Below are positions 18,198 to 27,910 of a DNA stretch of 64,000 nt, one piece after another; positions within the stretch are counted from its first letter, which is position 1; the number at the start of each line of letters is the position of its first letter. The notes under the pieces are model-generated. The model saw nothing but the letters and a program-made list of their open reading frames with translations, ran no database searches and had not been told where the DNA came from. Made by a program: the position numbers and the translations under genes. The DNA comes from Polaribacter aestuariivivens (lineage in GTDB: Bacteria > Bacteroidota > Bacteroidia > Flavobacteriales > Flavobacteriaceae). The DNA is taken from contig NZ_VANR01000006.1 of assembly GCF_005885675.1 (NCBI RefSeq), forward strand, positions 1-64,000, read 5' to 3'.

Positions 18198-18980
18198 TTA
18201 GCAAAAAATATCATTTAATATTTTTGCCAAACGAATACCACCAATTTGTAGTTGATTTCTAACAATACCAAAATGGTTATATGAATATTCGTAACGTAAA
18301 TTCTCACCAACTTTTACAGATTTATAAACTTCTTTCGTAATTTGATGAACTTCATTTACCCAGTCTTCAATAGTTCCTTTTTCTATGGCTTTAATTTGTT
18401 TTTTAGACAAATCTTTTGCGTTGTCTGCTAATTCTAAATAACTCATATTCCATTCTTCAATCATTTTTGTATCCCAAACTGCATGTAAATTGGTTCCTTT
18501 TCCAAACCATTGTACTTGAATATCATTACCACCTTTATCTTCTCTTCTTCCAATATGCATTGGTTGATGTAAATCTCCGATAAAATGAACTAACATTTTT
18601 AGGTAGAAATTTTTATCTTCTTCTGTACTGTTTTTATCTTTTAAAACTGCGATACATTTGTAAATACCAGTAACCAAATCTCCTTTTGGATTTTTTTCTG
18701 CAGTTGCATACGTTTCATCTAAATCCATATTTACATAATGCCAAGGAGAAAACTCTCTATATTTTCTGTCAGATTTTATTTCATCACCAAAAGTAGAAAC
18801 AAATGCTAAACTCTGTCCTTTTAATAATTTGTCAATTTTTCTTTTTGCTTTTTTAGTCAAATGGCTTTCGGCTATTTTTCCAGTGGCTCTATGTCCATTT
18901 TGCCCCCAAAAAACAGTTTCTTCAGTAGTAGGTTTTGCAACAAAAAAGAAAGATATCAGTAAAATTAATTTAAACTTCAT
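18198..18980 (-). CDS. S1/P1 family nuclease
   Basis: A 260-residue exported zinc-dependent nuclease/3'-nucleotidase of the S1/P1 family. After the signal peptide the expected mature N-terminus begins near Trp25 (FWGQNGHR), whose amino group and His30 bind zinc in this family. Further ligand segments are SPWHYVNMD, HFIGDLHQPMH and NLHAVWD, all in the right order. It degrades single-stranded DNA/RNA outside the cytoplasm, perhaps for phosphate or nucleoside scavenging (inference). Monocistronic. Confidence 0.95.
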   Translation of the reverse strand: MKFKLILLISFFFVAKPTTEETVFWGQNGHRATGKIAESHLTKKAKRKIDKLLKGQSLAFVSTFGDEIKSDRKYREFSPWHYVNMDLDETYATAEKNPKGDLVTGIYKCIAVLKDKNSTEEDKNFYLKMLVHFIGDLHQPMHIGRREDKGGNDIQVQWFGKGTNLHAVWDTKMIEEWNMSYLELADNAKDLSKKQIKAIEKGTIEDWVNEVHQITKEVYKSVKVGENLRYEYSYNHFGIVRNQLQIGGIRLAKILNDIFC

Positions 18981-19036
18981 TTGTATAGTTTTATAGAATG
19001 ATTTTGCGAAGTTATAAAAATAAATTTCAAAAATAT

Positions 19037-19068
19037 TTGGAAATCAATAAAATAATAGTATATCTTTG
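19037..19068 (+). promoter_or_regulatory. promoter of the SPFH gene
   Basis: TTG (19037-19039), 21 bases, TATCTTTG (19061-19068), followed 35 bases later by the start codon. It fits the Bacteroidota -33/-7 consensus. Confidence 0.7.
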
Positions 19069-19103
19069 TGATATCATTTTAATATCATACTAAATTAAAC
19101 ATC

Positions 19104-19964
19104 ATGAAAGCAGAAAAAATTATTAAGCCAGCAAATGGTTATTTAATGTTACTAGTCGTTTTAATACTCTTTTTTGGAAGTATTGCAATATCAATTCAAC
19201 AAGAAAACCCAGTGTATCTTATTTTAAGCGTACTTGGTTTTATTGGTTTTTTTGGTTTTATTTTGGTAAACCCAAACACTTCAAAAGTTATTTTATTATT
19301 TGGAAAATATGTAGGAACTATTAAAGAAAACGGATTGTATTGGGCAAATCCTTTATACAGAAAAAAAACCATTTCTTTAAGAGCAAGTAATTTTGATTCA
19401 GAAAGATTAAAAGTAAACGACAAATTAGGAAACCCTGTAATGATTTCCACTATTTTAGTTTGGCGAGTTACAAATACGTATAAAGCTGCTTTTGATGTAG
19501 ATAATTACGAAAATTTTGTTCGTGTACAAACAGATGCTGCAGTTCGTAAATTGGCTAGCATGTACCCTTATGACAATTTTGCTGATGAAGGTCATGATGA
19601 AGATATTACTTTACGTTCAAGTGTAAACGAAGTTTCTGAAGCATTAGAAAAAGAAATTGACGAACGTTTAACAATCGCTGGAATTGAAGTTTTAGAAGCA
19701 AGAATTGGTTATTTAGCGTACGCTAACGAAATTGCTTCTGCCATGTTAAAAAGACAGCAAGCAACTGCAATTGTTGCTGCAAGACATAAAATTGTGCAAG
19801 GTGCAGTAGAAATGGTAGAAATGGCTTTGGAAGAATTGAATAAAAAACAAATTGTGGAGTTAGATGAAGAGCGTAAAGCTGCCATGGTTAGTAATTTATT
19901 AGTTATTTTATGTGGTGACAAAGAAGCTTCACCTGTTGTAAATGCTGGAACTTTGAGTCATTAA
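19104..19964 (+). CDS. SPFH/Band 7 domain membrane protein
   Basis: A 286-residue protein with two N-terminal membrane helices (about 14-30 and 36-54) and a stomatin/prohibitin-like SPFH domain (about 60-240), recognised from KVILLFGKYVGTIKENGLYW and the coiled region EKEIDERLTIAGIEVLEARI. Members scaffold membrane microdomains or proteases. It leads a run of closely spaced plus-strand genes (DUF4177, membrane protein, hydrolase, RHH protein), probably an operon starting at the promoter at 19037. Confidence 0.88.
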   Translation: MKAEKIIKPANGYLMLLVVLILFFGSIAISIQQENPVYLILSVLGFIGFFGFILVNPNTSKVILLFGKYVGTIKENGLYWANPLYRKKTISLRASNFDSERLKVNDKLGNPVMISTILVWRVTNTYKAAFDVDNYENFVRVQTDAAVRKLASMYPYDNFADEGHDEDITLRSSVNEVSEALEKEIDERLTIAGIEVLEARIGYLAYANEIASAMLKRQQATAIVAARHKIVQGAVEMVEMALEELNKKQIVELDEERKAAMVSNLLVILCGDKEASPVVNAGTLSH

Positions 19965-19999
19965 TACTGAAAGCTGTAAATAAATAAAAAGCTTAAATC

Positions 20000-20158
20000 A
20001 TGAAAGAATACAAAGTAGTCACATTAAAATTAGGTTTTACAAATCGAGTTCAAAAGTTGGAAGATTTATTAAATCAATATGCTAGAGAAGGTTGGGCTTT
20101 AAAAGAAATGCCAACCAATTGGAATGCCATTGTACTAGAAAGAGATAAAAACAGATAA
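20000..20158 (+). CDS. DUF4177-like small protein
   Basis: A 52-residue protein starting MKEYKVVTLKLGF and containing NQYAREGWALKEM, the pattern of the DUF4177 family. Function unknown. It sits 35 bases after the SPFH gene and only 1 base before the next start codon, so it belongs to the same operon. Size, position and composition support it as a real gene. Confidence 0.75.
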   Translation: MKEYKVVTLKLGFTNRVQKLEDLLNQYAREGWALKEMPTNWNAIVLERDKNR

Positions 20159-20159
20159 A

Positions 20160-20657
20160 ATGAAAGTTTTTATAGAAGAGCAACGTTTTACCCAAACATG
20201 GCTCATCGTAATTTTAGGTTTTAGTTTAATTGTTCCTTTATACGTTATGGGAAAAGAGTTTTTTAATGAAAACTCTAATATGAGTTCCACAGAATTTATT
20301 GTAACCATTTTAGCAATTGCTTTTTCTGTAGGATTTATTTTCCTATTCAAACTAAAAACCAGAATTGATGAAGTTGGAATTCATTATCAATTTTTACCTT
20401 TTCATTTTAGTTATAAAATTATCAAATGGAATGAAATTGAAAAAGCCACTGTTAGAATTTACGATCCAATTGGAGAATATGGTGGGTGGGGCTTAAAAGG
20501 TGGTGCTTTTTGGAACAAAGGGAAAGGAAAATGTATAAATGTATCTGGTGATATTGGTATTCAATTGGTATTAAAAAACGATAAAAAGCTACTAATTGGA
20601 ACTCAAAAAAAAGAAGAAGCAACTCAGGTTTTAAAAAAATACATAAATAATGATTAG
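20160..20657 (+). CDS. two-helix membrane protein with PH-like domain
   Basis: A 165-residue protein with two membrane helices (about 13-30 and 44-62) followed by a cytosolic beta-rich domain (IIKWNEIEKATVRIYDP, then GGWGLKGGAFWNKGKG). The layout resembles bacterial PH-domain membrane proteins, but I cannot name the family with certainty. It overlaps the following hydrolase gene by 8 bases, so translation is probably coupled. Confidence 0.65.
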   Translation: MKVFIEEQRFTQTWLIVILGFSLIVPLYVMGKEFFNENSNMSSTEFIVTILAIAFSVGFIFLFKLKTRIDEVGIHYQFLPFHFSYKIIKWNEIEKATVRIYDPIGEYGGWGLKGGAFWNKGKGKCINVSGDIGIQLVLKNDKKLLIGTQKKEEATQVLKKYINND

Positions 20658-21573
20658 AATTATAACATATTTAGCGATATCCATTTTAGGCGTTTTTGTT
20701 TCGAATGCACAAATAAAATCCGAAGAAATCACCATTAATAATCAAGCAATTCAACTTCCAGGAACTTTAACTTTTTCTGAAGAAAAAACACCTTTAATTA
20801 TTTGGGTTCATGGTTCTGGAAATGTAGATAGAAATGGAAATCAAGCAGGTACACCTGTAAAAGCGAATTATATAAAACAATTTAGAGATGCAGTAAATAA
20901 AAATAATATTGCTTTTTTTAGTTATGATAAAAGAACAGCTAATAGTAAAAACAAAGAGTTTTTAAAAGATACTCAAATAAAAGATTTTGTTTTTGATGCT
21001 CAAGAAGTAATCAACCATTTTAAAAATGACAAACGTTTTACAAAAATCATTTTAGTTGGTCATAGCCAAGGTTCTTTAATAGCAATGTTCGCTCTAGAAA
21101 ATGTAGATAAGTACATTTCAATTGCTGGCACTGGAGAAGCTGTAGATAAAACTATTGTGAAACAAATTGGTAAAAACAACCCAACTTTGGCTAAAGCGGC
21201 ACAAGAACAGTTTGATTCTTTGAGGATTAATGGTAAAATTTCAGTTGTAAACCCATTTTTAATAAGTGTATTTGCAAAACCAAATCAACCTTTTCTATTA
21301 TCTTGGATGCAATTAAATCCTATTGAAGAAATAAAAAAAATAGAAATTCCTACATTAATTATAAATGGCGATAAAGATTTACAAGTAAGTATTGAAGATG
21401 CAAAACGTTTAAACGAAGCAAACAAAAAAGCTGAATTGGTAATTATTGAAAACATGAATCATGTTTTAAAAAATATCGAAAACGACGAAGACAATATGAA
21501 ATCTTACTATTCAGCAGCATATCCTATTTCAAAAAAACTCATTGAAACAATTGTTCAATTTGTAAAAAAATAA
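20650..21573 (+). CDS. secreted alpha/beta hydrolase
   Basis: A 307-residue exported hydrolase (signal peptide ending VSNAQ). The alpha/beta-hydrolase elements are the oxyanion strand WVHGSG, the nucleophile elbow GHSQG, the acid in GDKDLQV and the catalytic His in NMNHV. The substrate, an ester or peptide, cannot be told. It overlaps the upstream membrane protein gene and is followed after 1 base by the RHH gene. Confidence 0.9.
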   Translation: MIRIITYLAISILGVFVSNAQIKSEEITINNQAIQLPGTLTFSEEKTPLIIWVHGSGNVDRNGNQAGTPVKANYIKQFRDAVNKNNIAFFSYDKRTANSKNKEFLKDTQIKDFVFDAQEVINHFKNDKRFTKIILVGHSQGSLIAMFALENVDKYISIAGTGEAVDKTIVKQIGKNNPTLAKAAQEQFDSLRINGKISVVNPFLISVFAKPNQPFLLSWMQLNPIEEIKKIEIPTLIINGDKDLQVSIEDAKRLNEANKKAELVIIENMNHVLKNIENDEDNMKSYYSAAYPISKKLIETIVQFVKK

Positions 21574-21574
21574 C

Positions 21575-21739
21575 ATGGCAAAAAAGAAAGCTTTCGCGTT
21601 GCGAGTTAATGAAGATATGATTAAAGCCATTGAAAAATGGGCTGCAGATGAATTTCGTTCTACTAACGGACAAATAGAATGGATGCTAATGCAAGCTTTA
21701 AAAGACGCAAAAAGAGCGCCTAAAAAAAAGGAAGAATAA
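21575..21739 (+). CDS. Arc-like ribbon-helix-helix protein
   Basis: A 54-residue basic protein: strand KKAFALRVNEDMIKAIEKWA followed by two helices (EFRSTNGQIEWMLMQALKDA), the layout of Arc/MetJ-type ribbon-helix-helix DNA-binding proteins. It starts 1 base after the hydrolase stop codon and ends the SPFH operon. The target is unknown; no toxin gene is next to it, so an antitoxin role is not supported. Confidence 0.8.
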   Translation: MAKKKAFALRVNEDMIKAIEKWAADEFRSTNGQIEWMLMQALKDAKRAPKKKEE

Positions 21740-21863
21740 AAAAGACTTTAAATTTATTTTTATGAATCAAGATATTTTTAAATTCTACTTTGTTTCATTA
21801 GAAATGAAATAGTAATTGTCTTTTTGACCTTAAGGCAAAACTCCACTCATCAAAAATGTTAAA

Positions 21864-21891
21864 AAAACGCTCCTTTTTTATGGAGCGTTTT
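21864..21891 (+). terminator. rho-independent terminator of the SPFH operon
   Basis: Ten-base stem (AAAACGCTCC, 21864-21873, with GGAGCGTTTT, 21882-21891), 8-base T-rich loop and a following T-rich tail. Confidence 0.85.
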
Positions 21892-21939
21892 CTATTTTGT
21901 ATCTTGTTCGCTTAAAATTAACAAATCAAACTTTATATA

Positions 21940-24900
21940 ATGAAAAAAATATTCACGCTACTTTTTTTATGTGCTACTTCCCTACTCTTTTCACAAGAGT
22001 TTTCAATGGATTTGATAAAAAACATGAAACCAAGAAATATTGGTCCTGGAGGAATGTCTGGACGTGTAACTGCAATTGACGTTGTAGAAAACAATCCAGA
22101 AATAATATATGTAGGAACTGCTTCTGGTGGAATTTGGAAATCTACTTCTGGAGGTGTAAAATGGAAACCAATTTTCGAAAACGAGCTAACAGCTTCTATT
22201 GGTGCTGTTGCAATTCAACAATCTAACCCAAGTGTAATTTGGGCAGGAACTGGAGAAGGAAACCCAAGAAACAGTTTAAATGGTGGTTTTGGTATTTACA
22301 AATCTTTAGATGGTGGAAAAACTTGGAAATCTATGGGTTTAGAAAAAACGCGTCATATTCATAGAGTAATTATAGACCCAACAAATCCAGATGTAGTTTA
22401 TGTTGGTGCAATTGGTTCACCTTGGGGCGAACATAAAGAACGAGGAGTTTATAAAACTATTGATGGTGGAAAAACTTGGAAACAAATTTTATTTACCAAC
22501 ATAAAATCTGGAGCTGCAGATTTAATTATGGATCCAACAAATCCTAATAAATTAATTGCTGCGATGTGGGAACACAAACGTGATCCTTGGTTTTTTAAAT
22601 CTGGTGGAGAAGGAAGTGGATTATATATCACACATGATGGAGGTGAAAATTGGAAAAAAATTACAGAAAAAGAAGGTTTTCCAAAAGGAGAGTTAGGTAG
22701 AATTGGTGTAGCCATTGCACCAAGTGAACCAAACGTAATTTATGCTTTGGTAGAGGCGAAAAAAAACGCCCTATATAAAAGTGAAGATGGTGGTTTTAAA
22801 TGGAAAAAAATAAATGACAAACCAGGTATTGGAAATCGTCCGTTTTATTATTCAGAAATCTACGTAGATCCACAAAATGAAAACAGATTGTACACTGTTT
22901 TTACCTATGTAAATGTTTCTGAAGATGGTGGCAAAAACTTTAAGCAATTAATGCCAGCTTATGGTGTAAATAATGGTGTACATCCAGATCATCATGCTTG
23001 GTGGATTCATCCAAAAAACGGAAAATTTATGATTGATGGAAATGATGGTGGACTAAACATTACAAAAGATGGTGGAAAATCATGGCGTTTTATAGGCAAC
23101 ATTCCTGTAGCACAATTTTATCATATTAATGTAGATAATGAATTTCCTTATAACGTTTATGGAGGAATGCAAGACAATGGTTCTTGGCGAGGACCTGCAT
23201 ATGTTTGGAAATCTCAAGGAATTAGAAATAGTTATTGGCAAGAAATATCTTTTGGTGATGGTTTTGATGTTGTTCCAGACAAAGATAACTCACGTTATGG
23301 GTGGTCTATGAGCCAGCAAGGTTCTGTAGTAAGATACGATTATGTTACCGGAAACAATTACTCTGTAAAACCAACACATTCAGATCCAGATGTACAACTT
23401 CGTTTCAATTGGAATGCTGCTATAAATATGGATCCTTTTGATAATTCAACATTATATTTTGGAAGCCAGTTTGTTCACAAATCAACAGACAAAGGTTTAA
23501 CTTGGACAGTTATTTCACCAGATTTAACTACCAACAATCCAGAAAAATTAAAACAATCTGAAAGTGGAGGGTTAACAATGGATGCAACTGGTGCAGAAAA
23601 TCATTGTACCATTTTAGTAATAGAACCATCTCTTTTAGAAAAAGATGTTTTATGGGCTGCTACTGATGACGGTCAAGTACATATCACTAAAAATGGTGGA
23701 CAAGATTGGACAAACGTTGCAAAAAACATTAAAGGATTACCTAAAAACAGTTGGATTACTCAAGTAAAAGCTTCTAATAAAAATAAAGGAGAAGCACTTT
23801 TAGTTGCCAATGATTATAGACGTTTTAATTACACACCTTACGCTTTTAGAACTAAAAACTACGGAAAAACTTGGGAACGTATTGTTGATGAAAATGATGT
23901 GCAAAGTTATACACTTTGTATTATTGAAGATCCAGAAAATGAAAATCTACTATTTTTAGGAACTGATGATGGTTTGTATATTTCTATGGATGCTGGAGAT
24001 AAATGGACAAAATGGACGAATGGTTTTCCAACAGTACCTGTAAAAGATTTAGTAATTCATCCAAGAGAACATGATTTGGTTATTGGAACTTTCGGAAGAG
24101 CTGCTTGGGTTTTAGACGATATTCGCCCACTAAGAGCTTTAGCAAATAATAAAGCAGCCTCTAAAAAACTACATTTATTTGAACCTCCAACTGCATATCA
24201 AGCTGCTTACCAACAACCAACAGGAAGTAGATTTGGTGCAGATGCAATGTATCAAGGAGAAAATAGAAATGGTGGTGCTATTATTTCTTATTACATCAAC
24301 AAACCAGCAGTTGATAAAAAAGAAAAATCTGAATCAAAAAAAGAAGATAATAAAGTTAAATACGATTCTATTAAACTAGAAATTTTTGATGGAGCCAGAC
24401 AAATAAGAACTTTAAAGTTTAAAACTCCTAAAGAAAACGGAGTTCATAAAACCACTTGGTATTTAAGAGAAAAAGGAGTTGCTAGAGCATCTAGAAGTAT
24501 TAGAAAATCTACTAGAGAACCTTCTGGAGTTGAAGTAAAACCTGGAACTTATCGCCTAAAAATGACATTTGGCAACGAGGTTTCTGAACAAAAAATAAAA
24601 GTTGAGTTTGACCCAAGATTACAAATTTCTGAAACAGCCATCAATCAAAAATACAATGCTAGTAAAGAGCTAGAACAGTATCAAGAAAAAATTGCCGGTA
24701 TTGTAAAACAATTAGTTGAGAGTAAAAATACAGCAACTACTATAAAATCAAACTTATCTAAAGAAGACAAGCAAAAGTTTAAAGATGAGATAAAAGCATC
24801 TACAGAAATTATTAAAAAAATTGACGATTTAATTGCCAAATATTTAGGCTCAATAGATAAAAGACAAGGTATTACTAGAAACCCAGAAATTACAGTAAAC

Positions 24901-25116
24901 CAACGTTTTGGACAAGCAAGTAGATACATTCGCTCTCGTTTTGGTGAACAAACCAAAACAGAAACAATTTTAATGAATCAATTTAAAGACGAGTTTAAAA
25001 AAGTTGTTAGCGAAACAAATACTTTCTTTAATAATGATTGGCAAAATTACAAGTCTAAAACAGAAAATATAAAAATATCTCCGTTTAAAGAGACTAAAAT
25101 TTATTCAATAAATTAA
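21940..25116 (+). CDS. large secreted BNR/sortilin-like repeat protein
   Basis: A 1058-residue exported protein (signal peptide about 1-18, ending LLFSQ). The first ~750 residues form BNR/Asp-box beta-propeller repeats; at least ten boxes of the S/T-x-D-x-G-x-x-W type are visible, for example SLDGGKTW, TIDGGKTW, THDGGENW, SEDGGFKW, TKDGGKSW and STDKGLTW. A C-terminal region (~830-1058) is rich in Lys and Glu and mostly helical. Proteins of this layout are annotated as VPS10/sortilin- or glycosyl-hydrolase-like in Bacteroidota, but I see no catalytic proof. Followed after 3 bases by the DUF2490 gene. Confidence 0.88.
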   Translation: MKKIFTLLFLCATSLLFSQEFSMDLIKNMKPRNIGPGGMSGRVTAIDVVENNPEIIYVGTASGGIWKSTSGGVKWKPIFENELTASIGAVAIQQSNPSVIWAGTGEGNPRNSLNGGFGIYKSLDGGKTWKSMGLEKTRHIHRVIIDPTNPDVVYVGAIGSPWGEHKERGVYKTIDGGKTWKQILFTNIKSGAADLIMDPTNPNKLIAAMWEHKRDPWFFKSGGEGSGLYITHDGGENWKKITEKEGFPKGELGRIGVAIAPSEPNVIYALVEAKKNALYKSEDGGFKWKKINDKPGIGNRPFYYSEIYVDPQNENRLYTVFTYVNVSEDGGKNFKQLMPAYGVNNGVHPDHHAWWIHPKNGKFMIDGNDGGLNITKDGGKSWRFIGNIPVAQFYHINVDNEFPYNVYGGMQDNGSWRGPAYVWKSQGIRNSYWQEISFGDGFDVVPDKDNSRYGWSMSQQGSVVRYDYVTGNNYSVKPTHSDPDVQLRFNWNAAINMDPFDNSTLYFGSQFVHKSTDKGLTWTVISPDLTTNNPEKLKQSESGGLTMDATGAENHCTILVIEPSLLEKDVLWAATDDGQVHITKNGGQDWTNVAKNIKGLPKNSWITQVKASNKNKGEALLVANDYRRFNYTPYAFRTKNYGKTWERIVDENDVQSYTLCIIEDPENENLLFLGTDDGLYISMDAGDKWTKWTNGFPTVPVKDLVIHPREHDLVIGTFGRAAWVLDDIRPLRALANNKAASKKLHLFEPPTAYQAAYQQPTGSRFGADAMYQGENRNGGAIISYYINKPAVDKKEKSESKKEDNKVKYDSIKLEIFDGARQIRTLKFKTPKENGVHKTTWYLREKGVARASRSIRKSTREPSGVEVKPGTYRLKMTFGNEVSEQKIKVEFDPRLQISETAINQKYNASKELEQYQEKIAGIVKQLVESKNTATTIKSNLSKEDKQKFKDEIKASTEIIKKIDDLIAKYLGSIDKRQGITRNPEITVNQRFGQASRYIRSRFGEQTKTETILMNQFKDEFKKVVSETNTFFNNDWQNYKSKTENIKISPFKETKIYSIN

Positions 25117-25119
25117 AAT

Positions 25120-25800
25120 ATGCACAAACTTTTTATTTTATGCTGCCTAAGTTTTATTATTACTTCAACACAAGCTCAAAAATCTGCTGAAGATCAATTA
25201 GGAACTTGGTATATGTATAATGGATCACATAAATTATCAGAAAAATTTTCATTAAAAACAATGGCGCATTTTAGGTATTATGAACTTGTGAGTGAGTTTC
25301 AACAAGAAATTTACAGGCTAGGACTAAATTACGCCTTCAATCCAAAAACTAATGTTACTTTGGGTACCAGTTACGCAACAGGAGATTTAGCTTACGATAC
25401 TTCTTCTGCAAATTTGTATGAATTTCGTTTTTATGAAGATTTAAATTTAAAGTCTTTATGGGGCAAAATTACAGCAAAACATCGTATTAGGTTTGAGCAA
25501 AGGTTTATACATAAAAATATTAATATAGATCAGTTTCAAAATTGGATACGTTACGATTTAAATGTAAGTTACCCACTTTCAAAAACCTGGAGTGTATATG
25601 TTTTTAATGAAATATTTTTGAACTTGAACAGAAACAAAAGGTTTGTACAAAATTGGACAGGAACAGGTTTTATCCATACCCTAAACAAAAATATTAAATT
25701 AAGAATGGGCTACTTTCAAATTAAAACACCAAATGTAGTTTTAAAAAGACTTCAATTAGGTGTAATTTTAAATACAGATTTTTCTAAAAAAACAATATAA
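25120..25800 (+). CDS. DUF2490 outer-membrane beta-barrel protein
   Basis: A 226-residue exported protein (signal ending TSTQAQ) with alternating hydrophobic strands and a terminal strand pattern of a small outer-membrane barrel; the block EDQLGTWYMYNGSHKLSEKF is typical of DUF2490. Function unknown. It lies 3 bases after the BNR protein gene and 2 bases before the DUF819 gene, so the three probably form one operon. Confidence 0.85.
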   Translation: MHKLFILCCLSFIITSTQAQKSAEDQLGTWYMYNGSHKLSEKFSLKTMAHFRYYELVSEFQQEIYRLGLNYAFNPKTNVTLGTSYATGDLAYDTSSANLYEFRFYEDLNLKSLWGKITAKHRIRFEQRFIHKNINIDQFQNWIRYDLNVSYPLSKTWSVYVFNEIFLNLNRNKRFVQNWTGTGFIHTLNKNIKLRMGYFQIKTPNVVLKRLQLGVILNTDFSKKTI

Positions 25801-25802
25801 AA

Positions 25803-27107
25803 ATGGAACCAATTTTCACAAATGATGCCATTGTTTTTGGTATTTTAATGCTTTCTTTAGGATTTGTATTTTATACAGAAAGTATAAAAACCGGTTTTTG
25901 GCCAAAATTTTACAAAATAGTTCCTGGCTTATTTATGGCGTATTTTGTTCCTGCAATTTTTACAACAATTGGAGTAATTGCTCCAGAATGGGAAACAGAA
26001 AACACTTTAGGTGAAGTTGTTAAAAGCAAATCTCAATTATACTATGTTGCTAGTCGCTTTTTGTTACCAGCTGCATTGGTTTTAATGACATTGAGTATTG
26101 ATTTAAAAGCCATTTTTAACTTAGGTAACAAAGCATTAATCATGTTTTTTACTGGAACTGTTGGTATTATAATTGGTGGACCTATTGCAATTTTACTAAT
26201 TTCAATATTTTCTCCAGAAACAGTTGGTGGCGCAGATTTTGATGCTGTTTGGCGTGGACTTTCTACACTTGCTGGAAGTTGGATTGGTGGTGGTGCAAAC
26301 CAAACTGCCATGTTAGAAATTTACAAATACAATCCTGCAAAATATGGAGGAATGGTTTTTGTAGACATTGTTGTTGCCAATGTTTGGATGGCAGTTTTAT
26401 TAATTGGAATTGGTAAAAAAGACCAAATTAATAAGTGGCTAAAAGCAGATACTTCTGCTATTGAAGAATTGAAACAAAAAGTAATTACTTTTTCTAAAAA
26501 AGTGAAAAGAAATCCAACCCTAACAGATTTCATGATTATGTTAGCAATTGCATTTGGTACAGTTGGTTTCGGACATTTTTCAGCAAAATTTTTAGGAACT
26601 TTTTTTAGTGATATCGTAAGTTCTATGGAATCTCAAACCGGACGTAATATTTTCTCGTTTTTGGGCTCTAGTTTTTTCTGGCTAATTAGTATTTCAACCA
26701 TTGTTGCTATTATTTTATCTTATACAAAAGCAAAAAATTACGAAGGTGCAGGAGCTAGTAAAATAGGTAGTATTTTTATTTACATACTAGTGGCTACAAT
26801 TGGTATGAAAATGGATTTAAAAATGATTTTTGAAAATCCTGGTTTAATTGCCATTGGTTTTGTTTGGATGAGTATTCATGCAGGTTTATTAGTTTTAATA
26901 GCAAAATTAATTAAAGCTCCTTATTTCTTTTTGGCTGTTGGTAGTCAAGCAAATGTTGGAGGTGCTGCATCTGCACCAATTGTTGCACAAGCATTTCACC
27001 CATCTTTAGCTACAGTTGGAGTTTTATTAGCTGTTTTTGGATATGCAATTGGTACTGTTGGTGCAATTTTATGTACGATTTTAATGGAATTATCATCAAC
27101 GATTTAA
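25803..27107 (+). CDS. DUF819 family integral membrane protein
   Basis: A 434-residue very hydrophobic protein with about eleven to twelve membrane helices, recognised as DUF819 (YjcL-like). Landmarks are the glycine-rich segment STLAGSWIGGGANQTAMLEI in the first half and VGSQANVGGAASAPIVAQAF in the second, which look like the paired reentrant motifs of an inverted-repeat transporter. The substrate is unknown; a peptide or amino acid carrier role is possible but unproven. Third gene of the BNR-DUF2490 operon. Confidence 0.88.
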   Translation: MEPIFTNDAIVFGILMLSLGFVFYTESIKTGFWPKFYKIVPGLFMAYFVPAIFTTIGVIAPEWETENTLGEVVKSKSQLYYVASRFLLPAALVLMTLSIDLKAIFNLGNKALIMFFTGTVGIIIGGPIAILLISIFSPETVGGADFDAVWRGLSTLAGSWIGGGANQTAMLEIYKYNPAKYGGMVFVDIVVANVWMAVLLIGIGKKDQINKWLKADTSAIEELKQKVITFSKKVKRNPTLTDFMIMLAIAFGTVGFGHFSAKFLGTFFSDIVSSMESQTGRNIFSFLGSSFFWLISISTIVAIILSYTKAKNYEGAGASKIGSIFIYILVATIGMKMDLKMIFENPGLIAIGFVWMSIHAGLLVLIAKLIKAPYFFLAVGSQANVGGAASAPIVAQAFHPSLATVGVLLAVFGYAIGTVGAILCTILMELSSTI

Positions 27108-27145
27108 AAAAATAAAGCATATTTGCAGACTCAAATTTTATTATC

Positions 27146-27850
27146 ATGAAAAATATAATTACTTTTTTTATTCTATCGTTTTTAATATTTGCTTGTTCTT
27201 CTAAAAAAGAAGGAAACATGGTTGTTCAAGGAAATATTAAAGGACTAAAAAAGGGAACTTTATACCTACAAAAAATGCAAGATACTGTTTTAGTATCTGT
27301 AGATTCTGTAAAAGTTTTTGGTGACGGAAATTTTAAATTGACAGACAATGTAGATTCACCTGTAATGTATTATTTAACTTTTGATGGAAATACCACCAAT
27401 AAAAGTATTTTATTTTTTGGTAATGAAGGAACCATTACAATAAATGATAATATTGAGCTTTTTGGATTTAACCCTGAAATTACTGGATCTAAAAATCAAT
27501 TAGTTTTTAATGATTATTTAAAAATTAATTCGAAATTTCAAAATCAAAGTCTAGAATTTATTAAAAAAGAGTTTGATGCTAAAAAAGCAAATGATACTGA
27601 TTTACTAGAACAGCTAGAAAAAGATTATCAAAGTTTAATTAGAAGAAGATTTTTATTCACTACTAATTTTGCAATAACAAATGCAAATTCTGAAGCTGCA
27701 CCTTATATTGCATTAACAGACTTATATAACGCAAACATTAAGCTATTAGACACCATAAATAACTCGTTAAGTGAAGATGTTAAAAACTCTATTTACGGAA
27801 AGCGTTTAGATAAATACATTAAAGACATTAAAGAGAAAGAAAATAACTAA
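27146..27850 (+). CDS. DUF4369 domain lipoprotein
   Basis: A 234-residue lipoprotein (lipobox IFAC, Cys17) with an N-terminal DUF4369 beta-sandwich (GNIKGLKKGTLYLQKM) and a helical C-terminal half. In Bacteroidota this domain often precedes a thioredoxin domain; here no thioredoxin CxxC is present, so it is a stand-alone form. Ends at a strong bidirectional terminator. Confidence 0.82.
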   Translation: MKNIITFFILSFLIFACSSKKEGNMVVQGNIKGLKKGTLYLQKMQDTVLVSVDSVKVFGDGNFKLTDNVDSPVMYYLTFDGNTTNKSILFFGNEGTITINDNIELFGFNPEITGSKNQLVFNDYLKINSKFQNQSLEFIKKEFDAKKANDTDLLEQLEKDYQSLIRRRFLFTTNFAITNANSEAAPYIALTDLYNANIKLLDTINNSLSEDVKNSIYGKRLDKYIKDIKEKENN

Positions 27851-27872
27851 AAATCTAGTTATGTGTAAAAAA

Positions 27873-27897
27873 AAAACCGAGCAAGTTGCTCGGTTTT
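27873..27897. terminator. bidirectional rho-independent terminator
   Basis: Twelve-base inverted repeat (AAAACCGAGCAA, 27873-27884, with 27886-27897), GC-rich in the middle, with A- and T-runs at either end. It lies between convergent genes ending at 27850 and 27911. Confidence 0.9.
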
Positions 27898-27910
27898 CTT
27901 TTGATATATA

